Of a stretch of DNA of 64,000 nt, positions 8,904 through 18,453 are shown one piece after another. The position numbers were made by a program, and so were the translations under genes. This stretch comes from SpSt-333 sp964371615 (lineage in GTDB: Bacteria > Bacteroidota > Ignavibacteria > UBA10030 > UBA8401). Position 1 is the first letter of the stretch; each line of letters begins with the position of its first letter. The notes below the pieces were generated by a model, which was not told where the DNA came from, did no database searches, and saw only the letters and a program-made list of their open reading frames with translations. The stretch spans positions 620,001 to 684,000 of the forward strand of contig CAYJMS010000001.1 in NCBI GenBank assembly GCA_964371615.1, in the 5' to 3' direction.

Positions 8904-10736
8904 ATGTTAAAAAAAGTATCTACACTTTTGCTTATTGCGGTGTTCATGGTGGCCGCAGTAGGTTTTGCAGGTGTGAGCAAGGAGAGAAAGTATAAAGTGG
9001 CAGGAGAATCGGTTGTGATGAGTAGTGAGATTGCTGCAACAAGCAGCAAACTTGCGAAAACTAAACCGGTCGTCGTTCCCGTTACAGCTGGACCGGCAGA
9101 AGGTATCGTTATCGGTACCGGAGATTACGACTACGGTTGGAACTCCGGAAGCCCGAGACACATTGCTGTTTTTGATAATGGCAACAAAGTTCATATGACT
9201 TATATGACGCGCGATTTGGCACAGGCGTCACCGGCAAACCGCCGCGGTCAGGTATATGTGTTCTGGGATGCAGCATCGCCGACAACATTGACAACAACAT
9301 TGCCCCGTCCGCTCGCCACCGGCGCAACCGGATTTGGTGCTGTTGACGTGATTCCCGCCGGCGCAGGTGCCGGTATTGCGGTGATGGTGTATCACGTACC
9401 GAACTTCTTCGCAATCGACGGTTCTCCGGGCGGAGCGGCATTCACAGAATCCGCTATGCCTTCCCCGATAGGTGATGCCGGTTCAACGGATCCTGAAATT
9501 GCCGTCTCCAAAGATGGTAATACACTCTGGTATTCCGATTCCTATTTCCGTACTGATTATCTCGTTACTAAATCAACGGATTTCGGTGCAACGTGGGCTC
9601 AGTATGATACATTGTTCTCCCACTACACCCCGGGCTTTGCCGGAACAGGTGCACTGGACAATCCGCTTATTACCGCACCGAACGGTGACGTCTATATGGT
9701 GACGACACTTGCCGGTGACGGTGCAGCACCTCCGCTGGATACCGTGACGCAATTTGTCGATCAGATCGGTTATTACAAAACGACCGACGACGGCGCTACC
9801 TGGACTTGGACCATGCTCGGAAAAGACGGTGATGCACTTGTCGTTGCTCCCGGCGATACGGTCTATGTGTTGTTCGAAAACTTCTCCGGTTCCGACGCTG
9901 TTGTTGATGCCAACAACAATCTACACGTTGTTGCGAATGGATATACACAGAAGATCATCAACGATTCGACCGCTTCCAACCGTTTCTACACATTGTACTG
10001 GAAGACCGGTCAATCCGGCTGGAAGATCATCTCCAACCCCGCACATGGCGCATATGCGGATTATGATTCTGCATACTATGTATACAGCGGAAATGCTATT
10101 GGACATGCCTATCCGACAATTGCTGCCGGCGGTTCAATCGTGTACGCACAATGGTCGCAGGCTCGTTTTGTCGATGGCAAGATGGACACCACCGGTGGAA
10201 TCTGCGAATACGATCTTTGGTATTCAAAGTCATTTGATAATGGAGCAACGTGGGATGCTGCCGCGAAAATTGATAATTCGACCGGCGGATTATTCTCTAC
10301 TGCTGCCGAAGAGATCGTCATTTCCGGAAATACCGCAACCGTATACTATACGTACATCGCTGATGATGCACGCGGATGCTTCGTGTTCGGTGAAGGCGTT
10401 TCCTCGATGGCACCGAATGTCTTCCGTACCAACTCATTCGTAACATCGGTTGGCAACGACGTCGTGAATCCGGCATCGTTCGAATTGGCACAGAACTTCC
10501 CGAATCCGTTCAACCCGACCACCAGCATCCGGTACACAGTCGGCAAGGCAGACAATGTCAGCCTGACAGTGTACAATATGCTCGGTCAGGAAATCGCTTC
10601 GGTTGTGAACCAGTTCCAAACAGCCGGATCGTACACCGTGAACTTCGACGCTTCGAAGCTCGCTTCAGGTATGTATCTGTACAAGATTCAATCCGGTTCC
10701 TTCTCCGATGTGAAGAAGATGATGCTCTTAAAGTAA
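8904..10736 (+). CDS. Secreted Asp-box (BNR-like) beta-propeller protein with T9SS sorting domain
   Basis: 610 residues. The ATG at 8904 follows AGGAGGA and opens a signal peptide (MLKKVSTLLLIAVFMVAAVG). Three sialidase-type Asp-boxes are visible: S224-x-D-x-G-A-T-W231, T293 to W300 (TTDDGATW) and S443 to W450 (SFDNGATW). These mark a beta propeller as in exo-sialidases and other glycan-binding proteins; I cannot see the sialidase catalytic triad, so enzymatic activity is unproven. Residues about 522-610 are a type A T9SS sorting domain (NFPNPFNPTTSIRY, then YNMLGQEI and SGMYLYKI), so it should cross the outer membrane by T9SS and be surface-attached or released. A terminator-like hairpin follows. 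Confidence 0.85.
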   Translation: MLKKVSTLLLIAVFMVAAVGFAGVSKERKYKVAGESVVMSSEIAATSSKLAKTKPVVVPVTAGPAEGIVIGTGDYDYGWNSGSPRHIAVFDNGNKVHMTYMTRDLAQASPANRRGQVYVFWDAASPTTLTTTLPRPLATGATGFGAVDVIPAGAGAGIAVMVYHVPNFFAIDGSPGGAAFTESAMPSPIGDAGSTDPEIAVSKDGNTLWYSDSYFRTDYLVTKSTDFGATWAQYDTLFSHYTPGFAGTGALDNPLITAPNGDVYMVTTLAGDGAAPPLDTVTQFVDQIGYYKTTDDGATWTWTMLGKDGDALVVAPGDTVYVLFENFSGSDAVVDANNNLHVVANGYTQKIINDSTASNRFYTLYWKTGQSGWKIISNPAHGAYADYDSAYYVYSGNAIGHAYPTIAAGGSIVYAQWSQARFVDGKMDTTGGICEYDLWYSKSFDNGATWDAAAKIDNSTGGLFSTAAEEIVISGNTATVYYTYIADDARGCFVFGEGVSSMAPNVFRTNSFVTSVGNDVVNPASFELAQNFPNPFNPTTSIRYTVGKADNVSLTVYNMLGQEIASVVNQFQTAGSYTVNFDASKLASGMYLYKIQSGSFSDVKKMMLLK

Positions 10737-10772
10737 TCGTCCCGACACAACGAAGAACCCTGTAGTTCAATG

Positions 10773-10802
10773 CCTCCGGACTGAATAAGTCCGGAGGTGT
10801 TC
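10773..10802 (+). terminator. Hairpin after the propeller gene
   Basis: A perfect 10-base-pair stem (CCTCCGGACT, 10773-10782, with its complement at 10788-10797) and a 5-base loop, followed by a weak T-containing run. It lies 36 bases after the stop codon and is probably a terminator that separates this gene from the receptor gene. Confidence 0.65.
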
Positions 10803-10876
10803 TAAAAAATGAAAGGCAGCAAACACAATTTGGAAATTGATACACAGCAATAACAGTTAAACCCCACAACCGAAAG

Positions 10877-10900
10877 CATGCATCCTTGGTGCATGTTTTT
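10877..10900 (+). terminator. Small hairpin with T tract just upstream of the receptor start
   Basis: CATGCA (10877-10882) pairs with TGCATG (10890-10895), followed by TTTTT. It sits 22 bases before the start codon at 10923 and just upstream of its ribosome-binding site. It may be a second terminator or a leader attenuator. It also contains an in-frame ATG (10878) that I reject as the start. Confidence 0.4.
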
Positions 10901-10922
10901 ATTATCTATATCGGAGGTCCTC

Positions 10923-13900
10923 ATGTCTTCACTCCTTAGACCGCACTATGTGCTGTTGATGATCGTGCTGTTTTCATCATCGGTCTTTGCCGCCAGCAAG
11001 ATCCGCGGTAAAGTCACCGACAAGCAGTCCGGTGAGCCGTTGATCGGCGCATCTGTCGTTATTGAAGGAACAACGCAGGGTGCGTCGACCGATGTTAACG
11101 GCGACTATATTATCCTCAACGTACTCCCCGGAAAGTACACCATCCGCACGTCGTATCTCGGTTACCAGAACGTCACCATCTCGAACGTCGTCGTCAATAT
11201 CGATTTGACGACCGATCTCAATTTCGAGCTGTCGTCCGAAGCGGTCAGTCTGCAAGCCGTTCAGATCGTCGCAGAAGCGCCGCTGGTGAACAAGAACGCC
11301 ACCAACACAGTGGTCCAGTTCAAATCCGATCAGATCGAAAACATTCCCGTTCGCGGTGTGCAAGGTGTTTTTGCGCTGGCCGGTGGCATCGTGCAACAGG
11401 GGGGTAACCTGTATGTGCGCGGCGGCCGTACCGGCGAAGTCGCGTTTTATGTCGACGGAGTTCTGGTAAACAATCCGATGAACCGTCAGAGCGCACTGAC
11501 GCTCAATAATAATGCGATCGAAGAAGTATCCGCACAAATCGGCGGTATGACCGCAGAGTACGGCAACGCGCTTTCCGGCGTCGTCAATACCACGACCAAG
11601 ATCGGTGCAGCGCGATATAACATCAGCGCCGAAGTGATTACGGACGGCTTCTTAAGCAAATCCGAAAAAGTGCTGAACACGTATTCCTATGGATTGAACG
11701 AATATTCATTGACGTTCGGCGGTCCCGTGATCCCCGGAAACGAAGCGATCCGGTTCTTTGTCGCCGGTTCCAGAACGTTCAACCGAAGCAATCCTTCGTT
11801 TATCGACGGTATGAAGTTTCCGATAACGATCGATACTACCGATATCACGTCTGCTGATTTCGAGGTACTGGACAGGGATGCCGGAACGATACAGGGCGGT
11901 CTTGATGGATCAACCGGTCGTCGTGCTGTGCTGGCCGATATGCTGAATCAGACCAACCTTCAAGGTGGCAGGACGTTCGGCGGTTTGGCGAATGATGTGT
12001 GGAGCCTAAACGGTAATGTGTATGTTGATCTTAAACAGTTCAACGTGAAGGCCGGCGGAACATACTCCCAGGGCGTGAACTTTACATCGTTGGGCAAAGC
12101 GATTGGCGCGTATCGCGTGGCATCAGGTTCGTATCGTCCGGGGAAAACGGAAACAGAGGATTACTCCGTGTTTGCCAAGTTGACCCACGTACTTGATCCT
12201 TCGACATACTATTCAATCAATGCCAACTATTTCTCCTTCTTCCAGGAATTCGGCGATGCAGTGCTCTTCAGAGATTATGAGAATTACGGTAACCTGTATC
12301 ATCCGGCCAATTCCTATCTCGTCGGTCCCAGTCGCGAACCGAACACATTTTCTTTGTTCGGTATTCCGGCAATTGCAGCGCCGGGATTTATGTCGCAAAA
12401 GAATTACGGGAAGAGTTCACGGACCAGTATTTCCGGCAGATTTGATTTTGTACGTCAGGTGAGCAATGTATGGGAATTCAAAGTTGGCGCTGAATTGCAG
12501 CGCTATACCATCCGCTCATATGCATTCCAGAGCAGCGGTGCATTTGCATTGTATCGAAACAAATATACAAATCCGACTGCATCTGATTGGGCCAATTATA
12601 ACAGGTCGAATGTCACCTTCTATGGCTATGACATTTACGGAAATGAATTTGACGGCGGATCGTTTACCGATAAGACCGGAACAACGGTCAATCTGCCGAA
12701 CGACGGTGCACGTCATCCAATGATGATCGGCACCTATGTGCAAAACAAGATCGAAATGAGCGACCTTATCCTGAATATCGGAGCCCGATTCGATTATATC
12801 GATCCGGGAGCGAAGATCTACAAGAACCAGCGTTCTATCGGCATTGAAACAATCGACGGCATTCCGGTGATAGCCGACAGCGGATTGATTGCACAGGAAG
12901 TGACTATGCAGATAAGTCCCAGGATCGGTTTTTCGTTCCCGGTGACCGACAAGACAGTGTTTCATGCTGAATATGGAAAATTCATTGCGCAGGGTCAGTT
13001 GAACGATCTGTATATATCTTCGACAGCGGCCGGTCGTTTCTTAAACGGCGGTCTGGCAGCGCAATTATCCAATCCGAATCTGAAACCGGAAAGAACCACT
13101 GATTATCAGATCGGTTTCCGGCAGCAGCTGGGTGATGTATCGGCATTCGATCTTTCGTTCTTTTATAAAGATACGAAGGACCTCATTGTAATCCGGCAGA
13201 TCATTCCGGAACTGGGTGCGCCGCACAGCGCATACATCGGAAATGTCAACGGCGACTTCGGAACGGTCCGTGGCTTGACGTTACGCTACGACATCCGCCG
13301 CATCAACCGCATTTCATTGAATGCCAGTTACACGATGCAAAGTGCACAGGCAACCGGATCCAATTCCGCAACACACTTTAATATTGCCTGGCAGGATGTG
13401 AGTGGTCCGGACGGTCAGCCGTATTTCCCGGTTATTCCGGCACCGACAACGTTCGACCGTACGCATTTTGGCAATATTAACCTTGATTACCGGTTTGCAG
13501 AAAATGACGGTCCGGTCCTTTTCGATTCGAAGATCCTTGAAAGGGCTGGAGCAAACTTTCTGTTCACATTTTCCAGCGGAATCCGCTATACGCGGAATCA
13601 GGTGGACGGAGTATTTTTCGGTACGAACGCTCCCGTGTCGTATGAGAATATCAATGCATCAAGTGCTCCGTGGAATTTCCAGCTCGACCTACGTGTGAAT
13701 AAAGTGATCGGAATGATGAAGGGTGTTGATCTTGATGTCTACGTTTGGGTCGTGAATGTGTTGAATACCAAAAATATCGTCAACGTGTATCCTGCTACCG
13801 GACTGCCGGATAACGACGGTTACCTCACTACGGATAACGGTGCGAATTATCTTGCGAGTCAGAAAGAAGGAGTCGCTGATTTTTATAAATACCTCATCGA

Positions 13901-13961
13901 TGTTGAAGGTAATTACAGCACCCCGAGGGTCATTCGCCTCGGTGCACGATTGACATTTTAA
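10923..13961 (+). CDS. TonB-dependent outer-membrane receptor
   Basis: 1012 residues. I chose the ATG at 10923 because TCGGAGG precedes it and the signal peptide starts there. Residues about 21-105 are a carboxypeptidase-regulatory-like beta sandwich (IRGKVTDKQSGEPLIGASV), then a TonB-box-like region, the plug (GNLYVRGGRTGEVAFYVDGV, EYGNALSGVVNTTT) and a large 22-strand-type barrel ending in the outer-membrane signature aromatic (LGARLTF). Known role: energised uptake or export across the outer membrane, driven by TonB-ExbBD; a TonB is encoded at 45550. No SusD is adjacent; the next gene instead encodes a large secreted protein. The ligand is unknown. Confidence 0.92.
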   Translation: MSSLLRPHYVLLMIVLFSSSVFAASKIRGKVTDKQSGEPLIGASVVIEGTTQGASTDVNGDYIILNVLPGKYTIRTSYLGYQNVTISNVVVNIDLTTDLNFELSSEAVSLQAVQIVAEAPLVNKNATNTVVQFKSDQIENIPVRGVQGVFALAGGIVQQGGNLYVRGGRTGEVAFYVDGVLVNNPMNRQSALTLNNNAIEEVSAQIGGMTAEYGNALSGVVNTTTKIGAARYNISAEVITDGFLSKSEKVLNTYSYGLNEYSLTFGGPVIPGNEAIRFFVAGSRTFNRSNPSFIDGMKFPITIDTTDITSADFEVLDRDAGTIQGGLDGSTGRRAVLADMLNQTNLQGGRTFGGLANDVWSLNGNVYVDLKQFNVKAGGTYSQGVNFTSLGKAIGAYRVASGSYRPGKTETEDYSVFAKLTHVLDPSTYYSINANYFSFFQEFGDAVLFRDYENYGNLYHPANSYLVGPSREPNTFSLFGIPAIAAPGFMSQKNYGKSSRTSISGRFDFVRQVSNVWEFKVGAELQRYTIRSYAFQSSGAFALYRNKYTNPTASDWANYNRSNVTFYGYDIYGNEFDGGSFTDKTGTTVNLPNDGARHPMMIGTYVQNKIEMSDLILNIGARFDYIDPGAKIYKNQRSIGIETIDGIPVIADSGLIAQEVTMQISPRIGFSFPVTDKTVFHAEYGKFIAQGQLNDLYISSTAAGRFLNGGLAAQLSNPNLKPERTTDYQIGFRQQLGDVSAFDLSFFYKDTKDLIVIRQIIPELGAPHSAYIGNVNGDFGTVRGLTLRYDIRRINRISLNASYTMQSAQATGSNSATHFNIAWQDVSGPDGQPYFPVIPAPTTFDRTHFGNINLDYRFAENDGPVLFDSKILERAGANFLFTFSSGIRYTRNQVDGVFFGTNAPVSYENINASSAPWNFQLDLRVNKVIGMMKGVDLDVYVWVVNVLNTKNIVNVYPATGLPDNDGYLTTDNGANYLASQKEGVADFYKYLIDVEGNYSTPRVIRLGARLTF

Positions 13962-13981
13962 TCTTAAGGAGTATCATAACA

Positions 13982-16900
13982 ATGAAAACAAAATATTCTT
14001 TCATCGTGCTTTTGGCATTGCTGATGACGATGAACCTCGCCACTGCGAAAGCACCCGGTACATCGGCACAATCCGTTCTAAATAAGGCAGCAATTCAGCA
14101 ATGGAAGTTCTTTGATGTCAATTCGATCTATTGTACGATCAATAGTAATGGACCGTATGCCGATTATCTCAGAACAAATTCATCCGGACTGTTCTGGCCC
14201 AAAGGGACTGCAAAAACAGCTGTCTACACCGCCGGTATCTGGGTCATCGGTAGACACCGTCCGACCGGAAATCTGCGGACTGCGGTGCAGGACTACCAGA
14301 CCGAATTCCAGTCCGGTCCGATCATTTCAACGTATAATACAACAACAAATAGTATTACCAATATTGCCGATCCGAGTGATACAAAGTACCGAATCTATAA
14401 AGTCAGTAAAAAAGATTCGGTCGGCGGCAATCCTGATTATGACAATTGGCCTGTCGATCTCGGCGCTCCCTATACGGAGCGGAACGGAACCGCAGGATAC
14501 CAGGCAGGCGAAGATAAGCCGTTTTTGTGGGGCGATCAGGTGTTATGGTGCGTGTATAATGACGGTAATCCGGGTCAACATGCGAATGCCGGCATCACCA
14601 ATCCGATGGGTATTGAAGTGCAAACGACCTATTTTGGCTTCGATCAACCTGGCGCTCTCGGCAACATCATGTTCATGCGCTGGAAAGTGATCAACAAAAG
14701 CGATGCGGATTACGATAGTGTCTTTATATCCATGTGGTCAGATACCGATCTCGGCGATGCCAATGATGATTATGCTGCAATCGATACGGTTAGGAAATTA
14801 GCTTACGTTTACAACGGAGATAACGATGACGCAGGAGCAAGTGGATATGGGAACAGACCGCCGGCAGACGGATTCGTCTTCTTTCAGGGACCGGCTGTAC
14901 CGGGCGCTCTAACGGATTCCGCTTTATTTGAAGGAAAAAAGAGAGCAGGATTAAAGAACATGCCCGGCACTTCCCATGCAGTATATTTTAACCAAGGTGT
15001 ATGGCAAGATCCCCCGCTACGCGGAGCGGCTTTTGCCGAACAAGCATATAATTATCAGAACGGCTTGATCGGCGCAACCGGAGCACCGTTTATCAATCCG
15101 CAGACAAATCTCCCGAGTAAATTCGTATTTCCGGGAGATCCTGTAACGGAAACCGGTTGGACACAAAAAGCCTCCGGTCTCAATCCGGACGATGCCCGTT
15201 CTATGATCTCATCCGGTCCGTTCACACTCGCACAGGGGGATACGCAGGAGATTGTCGGCGGGTTTGTGATTGCACAGGGTGCCGATGCGCTGAACAGCAT
15301 CTCGATTCTGCGTTTGTATACCAGCGTGGCTCAGGAAGCATTCGATGTGAACTTTGCATTGGCTTCACCGCCGCCGCAACCGACGATCACAGCAGGAGAC
15401 TATTCCAACAAGATCGTATTGAATTGGGGCGATCCCGCCGCTCATACCGCAACTGAAACATACAATTTTGTCGGCGCGGCAAAGGATTACAAGTTCGAAG
15501 GATACAATATTTATCAGCATAGTGAACCAGTGTCGAAACCTCAGAAACTTGTCAAGATCGCTACGTATGATCTGGTCAACGGTGTGACTACTGTTATCGA
15601 TAATGTCGTTGACGAAGAGACATCGTTGATTCTCGGCAAACCGGTCGCTTTCGGAACCGATAACGGGATTAAAAGACACATTGTGCTTGATAAGGATTAT
15701 ATTACCGATACAAAACTGGTGAATGGAAAAGAATACTACTATTCGATTACATCATATGCGTTCAATCATGATCCGAACGGGATCACCTCCGGCATTCCGC
15801 AAGTACTGGAAAACAGCAAGTCGGTTTTTACTGTTGTGCCGCGACAAATACCTGCCGGTGATCAGCTGTCAATATTGAACGAACAGGTAGTGTTATCCAA
15901 TCGTGCCATTAACGGTGATGATGCAGTTTCTCCGTTGGTGATCGATGCAAAACAATCCAATGGGGCCAATTACCAGGTCACATTTAACGGTGTCGATACA
16001 AATGTCACTTCTTGGAACCTGATACGAACCACCTTGGCAAAGGGCGGTGCTGTTGCCGCAATCGACACTGTTGTGCGTAACAATACGAATTTTACCGGAA
16101 ATGATGTGTCACCTCTGGTAGACGGTATTATGTGGAGAGTAACGAAACCGAAAATAGGGCCGCGCAGTGACAGTCAAATTCCTCCCGGATATCAGTATTA
16201 TCCGGCAACAACCGCACCATGGTTTACACCGATAACGACAACTGAATCGCTAGGGAATTTTGACTCGACATACACCAGATCGATCGGATATCCTACAAAG
16301 GATAACTTCGTTGCAAAACAAAGCAAGGTGAAACCGAAGGATCTAAAGAAGGTAGAGATCCGGTTCAGCAATACCGTGACACAGAAAGCGTACAGATATG
16401 TCGATTTCAATGCTCCGGCGTTTGGAGTATTGCCAGTCCGCGATTCGTCGTTTATACCGTACTTAAAACACCGCGGTGCTGCCGGTGCATTTATTTATCA
16501 GGATTTTGTTGACGTTCCGTTCACGGTATGGGAAGTTGATTCGCTCGACGGTTCTCCGGCTCCGCGTCAAATAAATGCCGGCTTCCTTGAGAAGAACGAT
16601 TCGATCTTCGCACCGACCGGTGGATTTGTCGGCCGTGGTGCTGTCAATGGTAAATGGGATCCTTCCCATTCCGGTTCAGGAGCTGCCGAAATGTTATTCA
16701 TATTCGCCTCTGATTACAGCGCCGATACTCTTGCGACATACTCGCGGAATCCATTGGCACCGACGAACAACACCCAATTCCTCAATCTAAGGACACAGCT
16801 CGACAGCGTTGATGTATATTATGTTATGTGGGTGAAGAGACGAGATTCTCTTGCAACGTTCGCGGCGGGAGACAAGTTCACCATTATCCCGAACTATCCG

Positions 16901-17287
16901 TTGGTTGCCGATCGTGTCTATAGTGTCTCTGTCCCGGCAAACATCAAGAGCGATCCGCAAAAGATCTCCGAAAACATGGCACGGATCAATGTTTATCCGA
17001 ATCCGTATTATGGCAGCAACAGGGCAGAGACGAATGCATATCAGCGGTTCGTAACATTCTCCAATTTGCCGCAGACTGCTACCATCCGCATCATCAATCT
17101 TGCGGGTGAACTTGTGAAAACAATTAACCATAATAACACGACAGGATATGAACGGTGGGATCTGAGAAATGAGGTTGGACTTCCGGTATCGAGCGGTATG
17201 TATATCGCATTCATCGAAATTCCGAATGCAGGAAACCGAACTCTTAAACTGGCGATCATTCAACCGGAAGAACGTCCAACACGGTAA
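13982..17287 (+). CDS. Large secreted protein with T9SS-type C-terminal domain
   Basis: 1101 residues, signal peptide MKTKYSFIVLLALLMTMNL with cleavage near residue 22, and AAGGAG upstream of the start. I do not recognise the body: it is beta-rich with many aromatic and Asp/Asn-rich stretches, and residues about 460-620 look like a fibronectin-like module (KIVLNWGDP, YKFEGYNIYQ, YYYSITSYAFNHDPNG). Residues about 1000-1090 resemble a T9SS sorting domain (INVYPNPYYGSN, LAGELVKTI, VSSGMYIAFIEI), with an extra tail PEERPTR. Placed between a TonB-dependent receptor and a PorV-like barrel in one operon, it may be a surface partner of the receptor. The function is unknown. Confidence 0.7.
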   Translation: MKTKYSFIVLLALLMTMNLATAKAPGTSAQSVLNKAAIQQWKFFDVNSIYCTINSNGPYADYLRTNSSGLFWPKGTAKTAVYTAGIWVIGRHRPTGNLRTAVQDYQTEFQSGPIISTYNTTTNSITNIADPSDTKYRIYKVSKKDSVGGNPDYDNWPVDLGAPYTERNGTAGYQAGEDKPFLWGDQVLWCVYNDGNPGQHANAGITNPMGIEVQTTYFGFDQPGALGNIMFMRWKVINKSDADYDSVFISMWSDTDLGDANDDYAAIDTVRKLAYVYNGDNDDAGASGYGNRPPADGFVFFQGPAVPGALTDSALFEGKKRAGLKNMPGTSHAVYFNQGVWQDPPLRGAAFAEQAYNYQNGLIGATGAPFINPQTNLPSKFVFPGDPVTETGWTQKASGLNPDDARSMISSGPFTLAQGDTQEIVGGFVIAQGADALNSISILRLYTSVAQEAFDVNFALASPPPQPTITAGDYSNKIVLNWGDPAAHTATETYNFVGAAKDYKFEGYNIYQHSEPVSKPQKLVKIATYDLVNGVTTVIDNVVDEETSLILGKPVAFGTDNGIKRHIVLDKDYITDTKLVNGKEYYYSITSYAFNHDPNGITSGIPQVLENSKSVFTVVPRQIPAGDQLSILNEQVVLSNRAINGDDAVSPLVIDAKQSNGANYQVTFNGVDTNVTSWNLIRTTLAKGGAVAAIDTVVRNNTNFTGNDVSPLVDGIMWRVTKPKIGPRSDSQIPPGYQYYPATTAPWFTPITTTESLGNFDSTYTRSIGYPTKDNFVAKQSKVKPKDLKKVEIRFSNTVTQKAYRYVDFNAPAFGVLPVRDSSFIPYLKHRGAAGAFIYQDFVDVPFTVWEVDSLDGSPAPRQINAGFLEKNDSIFAPTGGFVGRGAVNGKWDPSHSGSGAAEMLFIFASDYSADTLATYSRNPLAPTNNTQFLNLRTQLDSVDVYYVMWVKRRDSLATFAAGDKFTIIPNYPLVADRVYSVSVPANIKSDPQKISENMARINVYPNPYYGSNRAETNAYQRFVTFSNLPQTATIRIINLAGELVKTINHNNTTGYERWDLRNEVGLPVSSGMYIAFIEIPNAGNRTLKLAIIQPEERPTR

Positions 17288-17316
17288 CCATCGTAATCAA
17301 CAAGGAGATTACTACA

Positions 17317-18369
17317 ATGAAACATGCAAAATATTTAATGATCCTGCAGATATTCGTGTTGTGTCTATCGGTATCTGTGGTCTGGGCTGGAAATGACAGC
17401 AAACGAGGTGCTGCCGGCGGACTGGAAGTTCTTCTTCCCGTCGGTGCCCGCGGTCAGGCGTTAGGCGGAGCAAATCTTGCCACGACATCCGGCATTGAAG
17501 CCATTCACTGGAACCCCGCGGGTGTTGACAAGATTTCCGGCTCCGGCGAAGCGTTATTTTCACACACGAACTATATTGCCGATATCGGTCTAACCTATGG
17601 CGCAGTTGCAATCCATTCGGAAGGATTCGGATCTGTTGCGCTCAGCGTAAAGACGATCGATTTTGGAACCATTCCGGAAACATCGGAAGACTTTCCTGAA
17701 GGTACAGGGTCAACATTTGCACCTGTGTTTTCAGTGATTGGACTGACCTACTCAAGAATGTTGACAGATAGAATATCGGTAGGAACAACAGTAAAAGTGA
17801 TCTCGGAAAATATCGGACGGACGAGCGCAACAGGATTTGGTTTTGATGCCGGCGTGCAATACAGTTTCGCCAGCGATTCGCCGTTGAAAGGATTGAAATT
17901 CGCTGTCGCATTAAAGAATCTCGGTCCTACAATGACGTATGATGGAACCGATCTGGAACGGACGATCAACGTACCGAATACCGCCGCAAATTCACCGCAG
18001 CGACAGTTGAAATTCACATCGCAGGCATTCGAACTGCCGTCAACGCTGGATCTCGGCGTCTCCTACGAATATTCCATTTCCGATATAAATCGGTTCACCG
18101 TGAATACGGTCTTCCAGAACAGCAATTATGGTTCCGACGAATATCGTGCCGGTATCGAATATGCGTTCAGCGAACAAATCTTTCTGCGGGGCGGTTATGC
18201 GTATATTCCGACGGTACAGGGTGGAACAATCTCGTCGATTTTTGGCATGTCGGCAGGTGCGGGATTCAATCTTGACCTTGGCGGCACGCAGGTTCGTGTC
18301 GATTATTCCTATCGAGATACTGAATATTTCCTGGGAACGAACACCGTTGCTGTGCAGTTGAATTTTTAG
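17317..18369 (+). CDS. PorV/PorQ-family outer-membrane barrel protein
   Basis: 350 residues with a signal peptide (about 1-25) and a start 10 bases after AAGGAG. The family signature is near the N-terminus: LPVGARGQALGGA, then HWNPAGVDKI. The rest alternates like a 14-strand FadL-type barrel and ends in a terminal Phe (VAVQLNF). Family knowledge: PorV is the T9SS shuttle that takes cargo from the SprA translocon to the attachment complex, while PorQ and unassigned paralogues are less understood. Its location right after two T9SS-type cargo genes suggests a dedicated or paralogous shuttle; whether it is the main PorV cannot be told. A strong terminator follows. Confidence 0.82.
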   Translation: MKHAKYLMILQIFVLCLSVSVVWAGNDSKRGAAGGLEVLLPVGARGQALGGANLATTSGIEAIHWNPAGVDKISGSGEALFSHTNYIADIGLTYGAVAIHSEGFGSVALSVKTIDFGTIPETSEDFPEGTGSTFAPVFSVIGLTYSRMLTDRISVGTTVKVISENIGRTSATGFGFDAGVQYSFASDSPLKGLKFAVALKNLGPTMTYDGTDLERTINVPNTAANSPQRQLKFTSQAFELPSTLDLGVSYEYSISDINRFTVNTVFQNSNYGSDEYRAGIEYAFSEQIFLRGGYAYIPTVQGGTISSIFGMSAGAGFNLDLGGTQVRVDYSYRDTEYFLGTNTVAVQLNF

Positions 18370-18393
18370 ATTCTCGTTTGTGATGCAATACCG

Positions 18394-18430
18394 AAGCCCT
18401 GCGTAGTCTGTACGCAGGGCTTTTCTTTTC
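18394..18430 (+). terminator. Strong rho-independent terminator
   Basis: A perfect 12-base-pair stem (AAGCCCTGCGTA with its complement at 18411-18422), a 5-base loop and a T-rich tail. It closes the receptor/secreted protein/PorV operon. Confidence 0.88.
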
Positions 18431-18453
18431 ATCCACTTTTTTCTTGCAACGAA

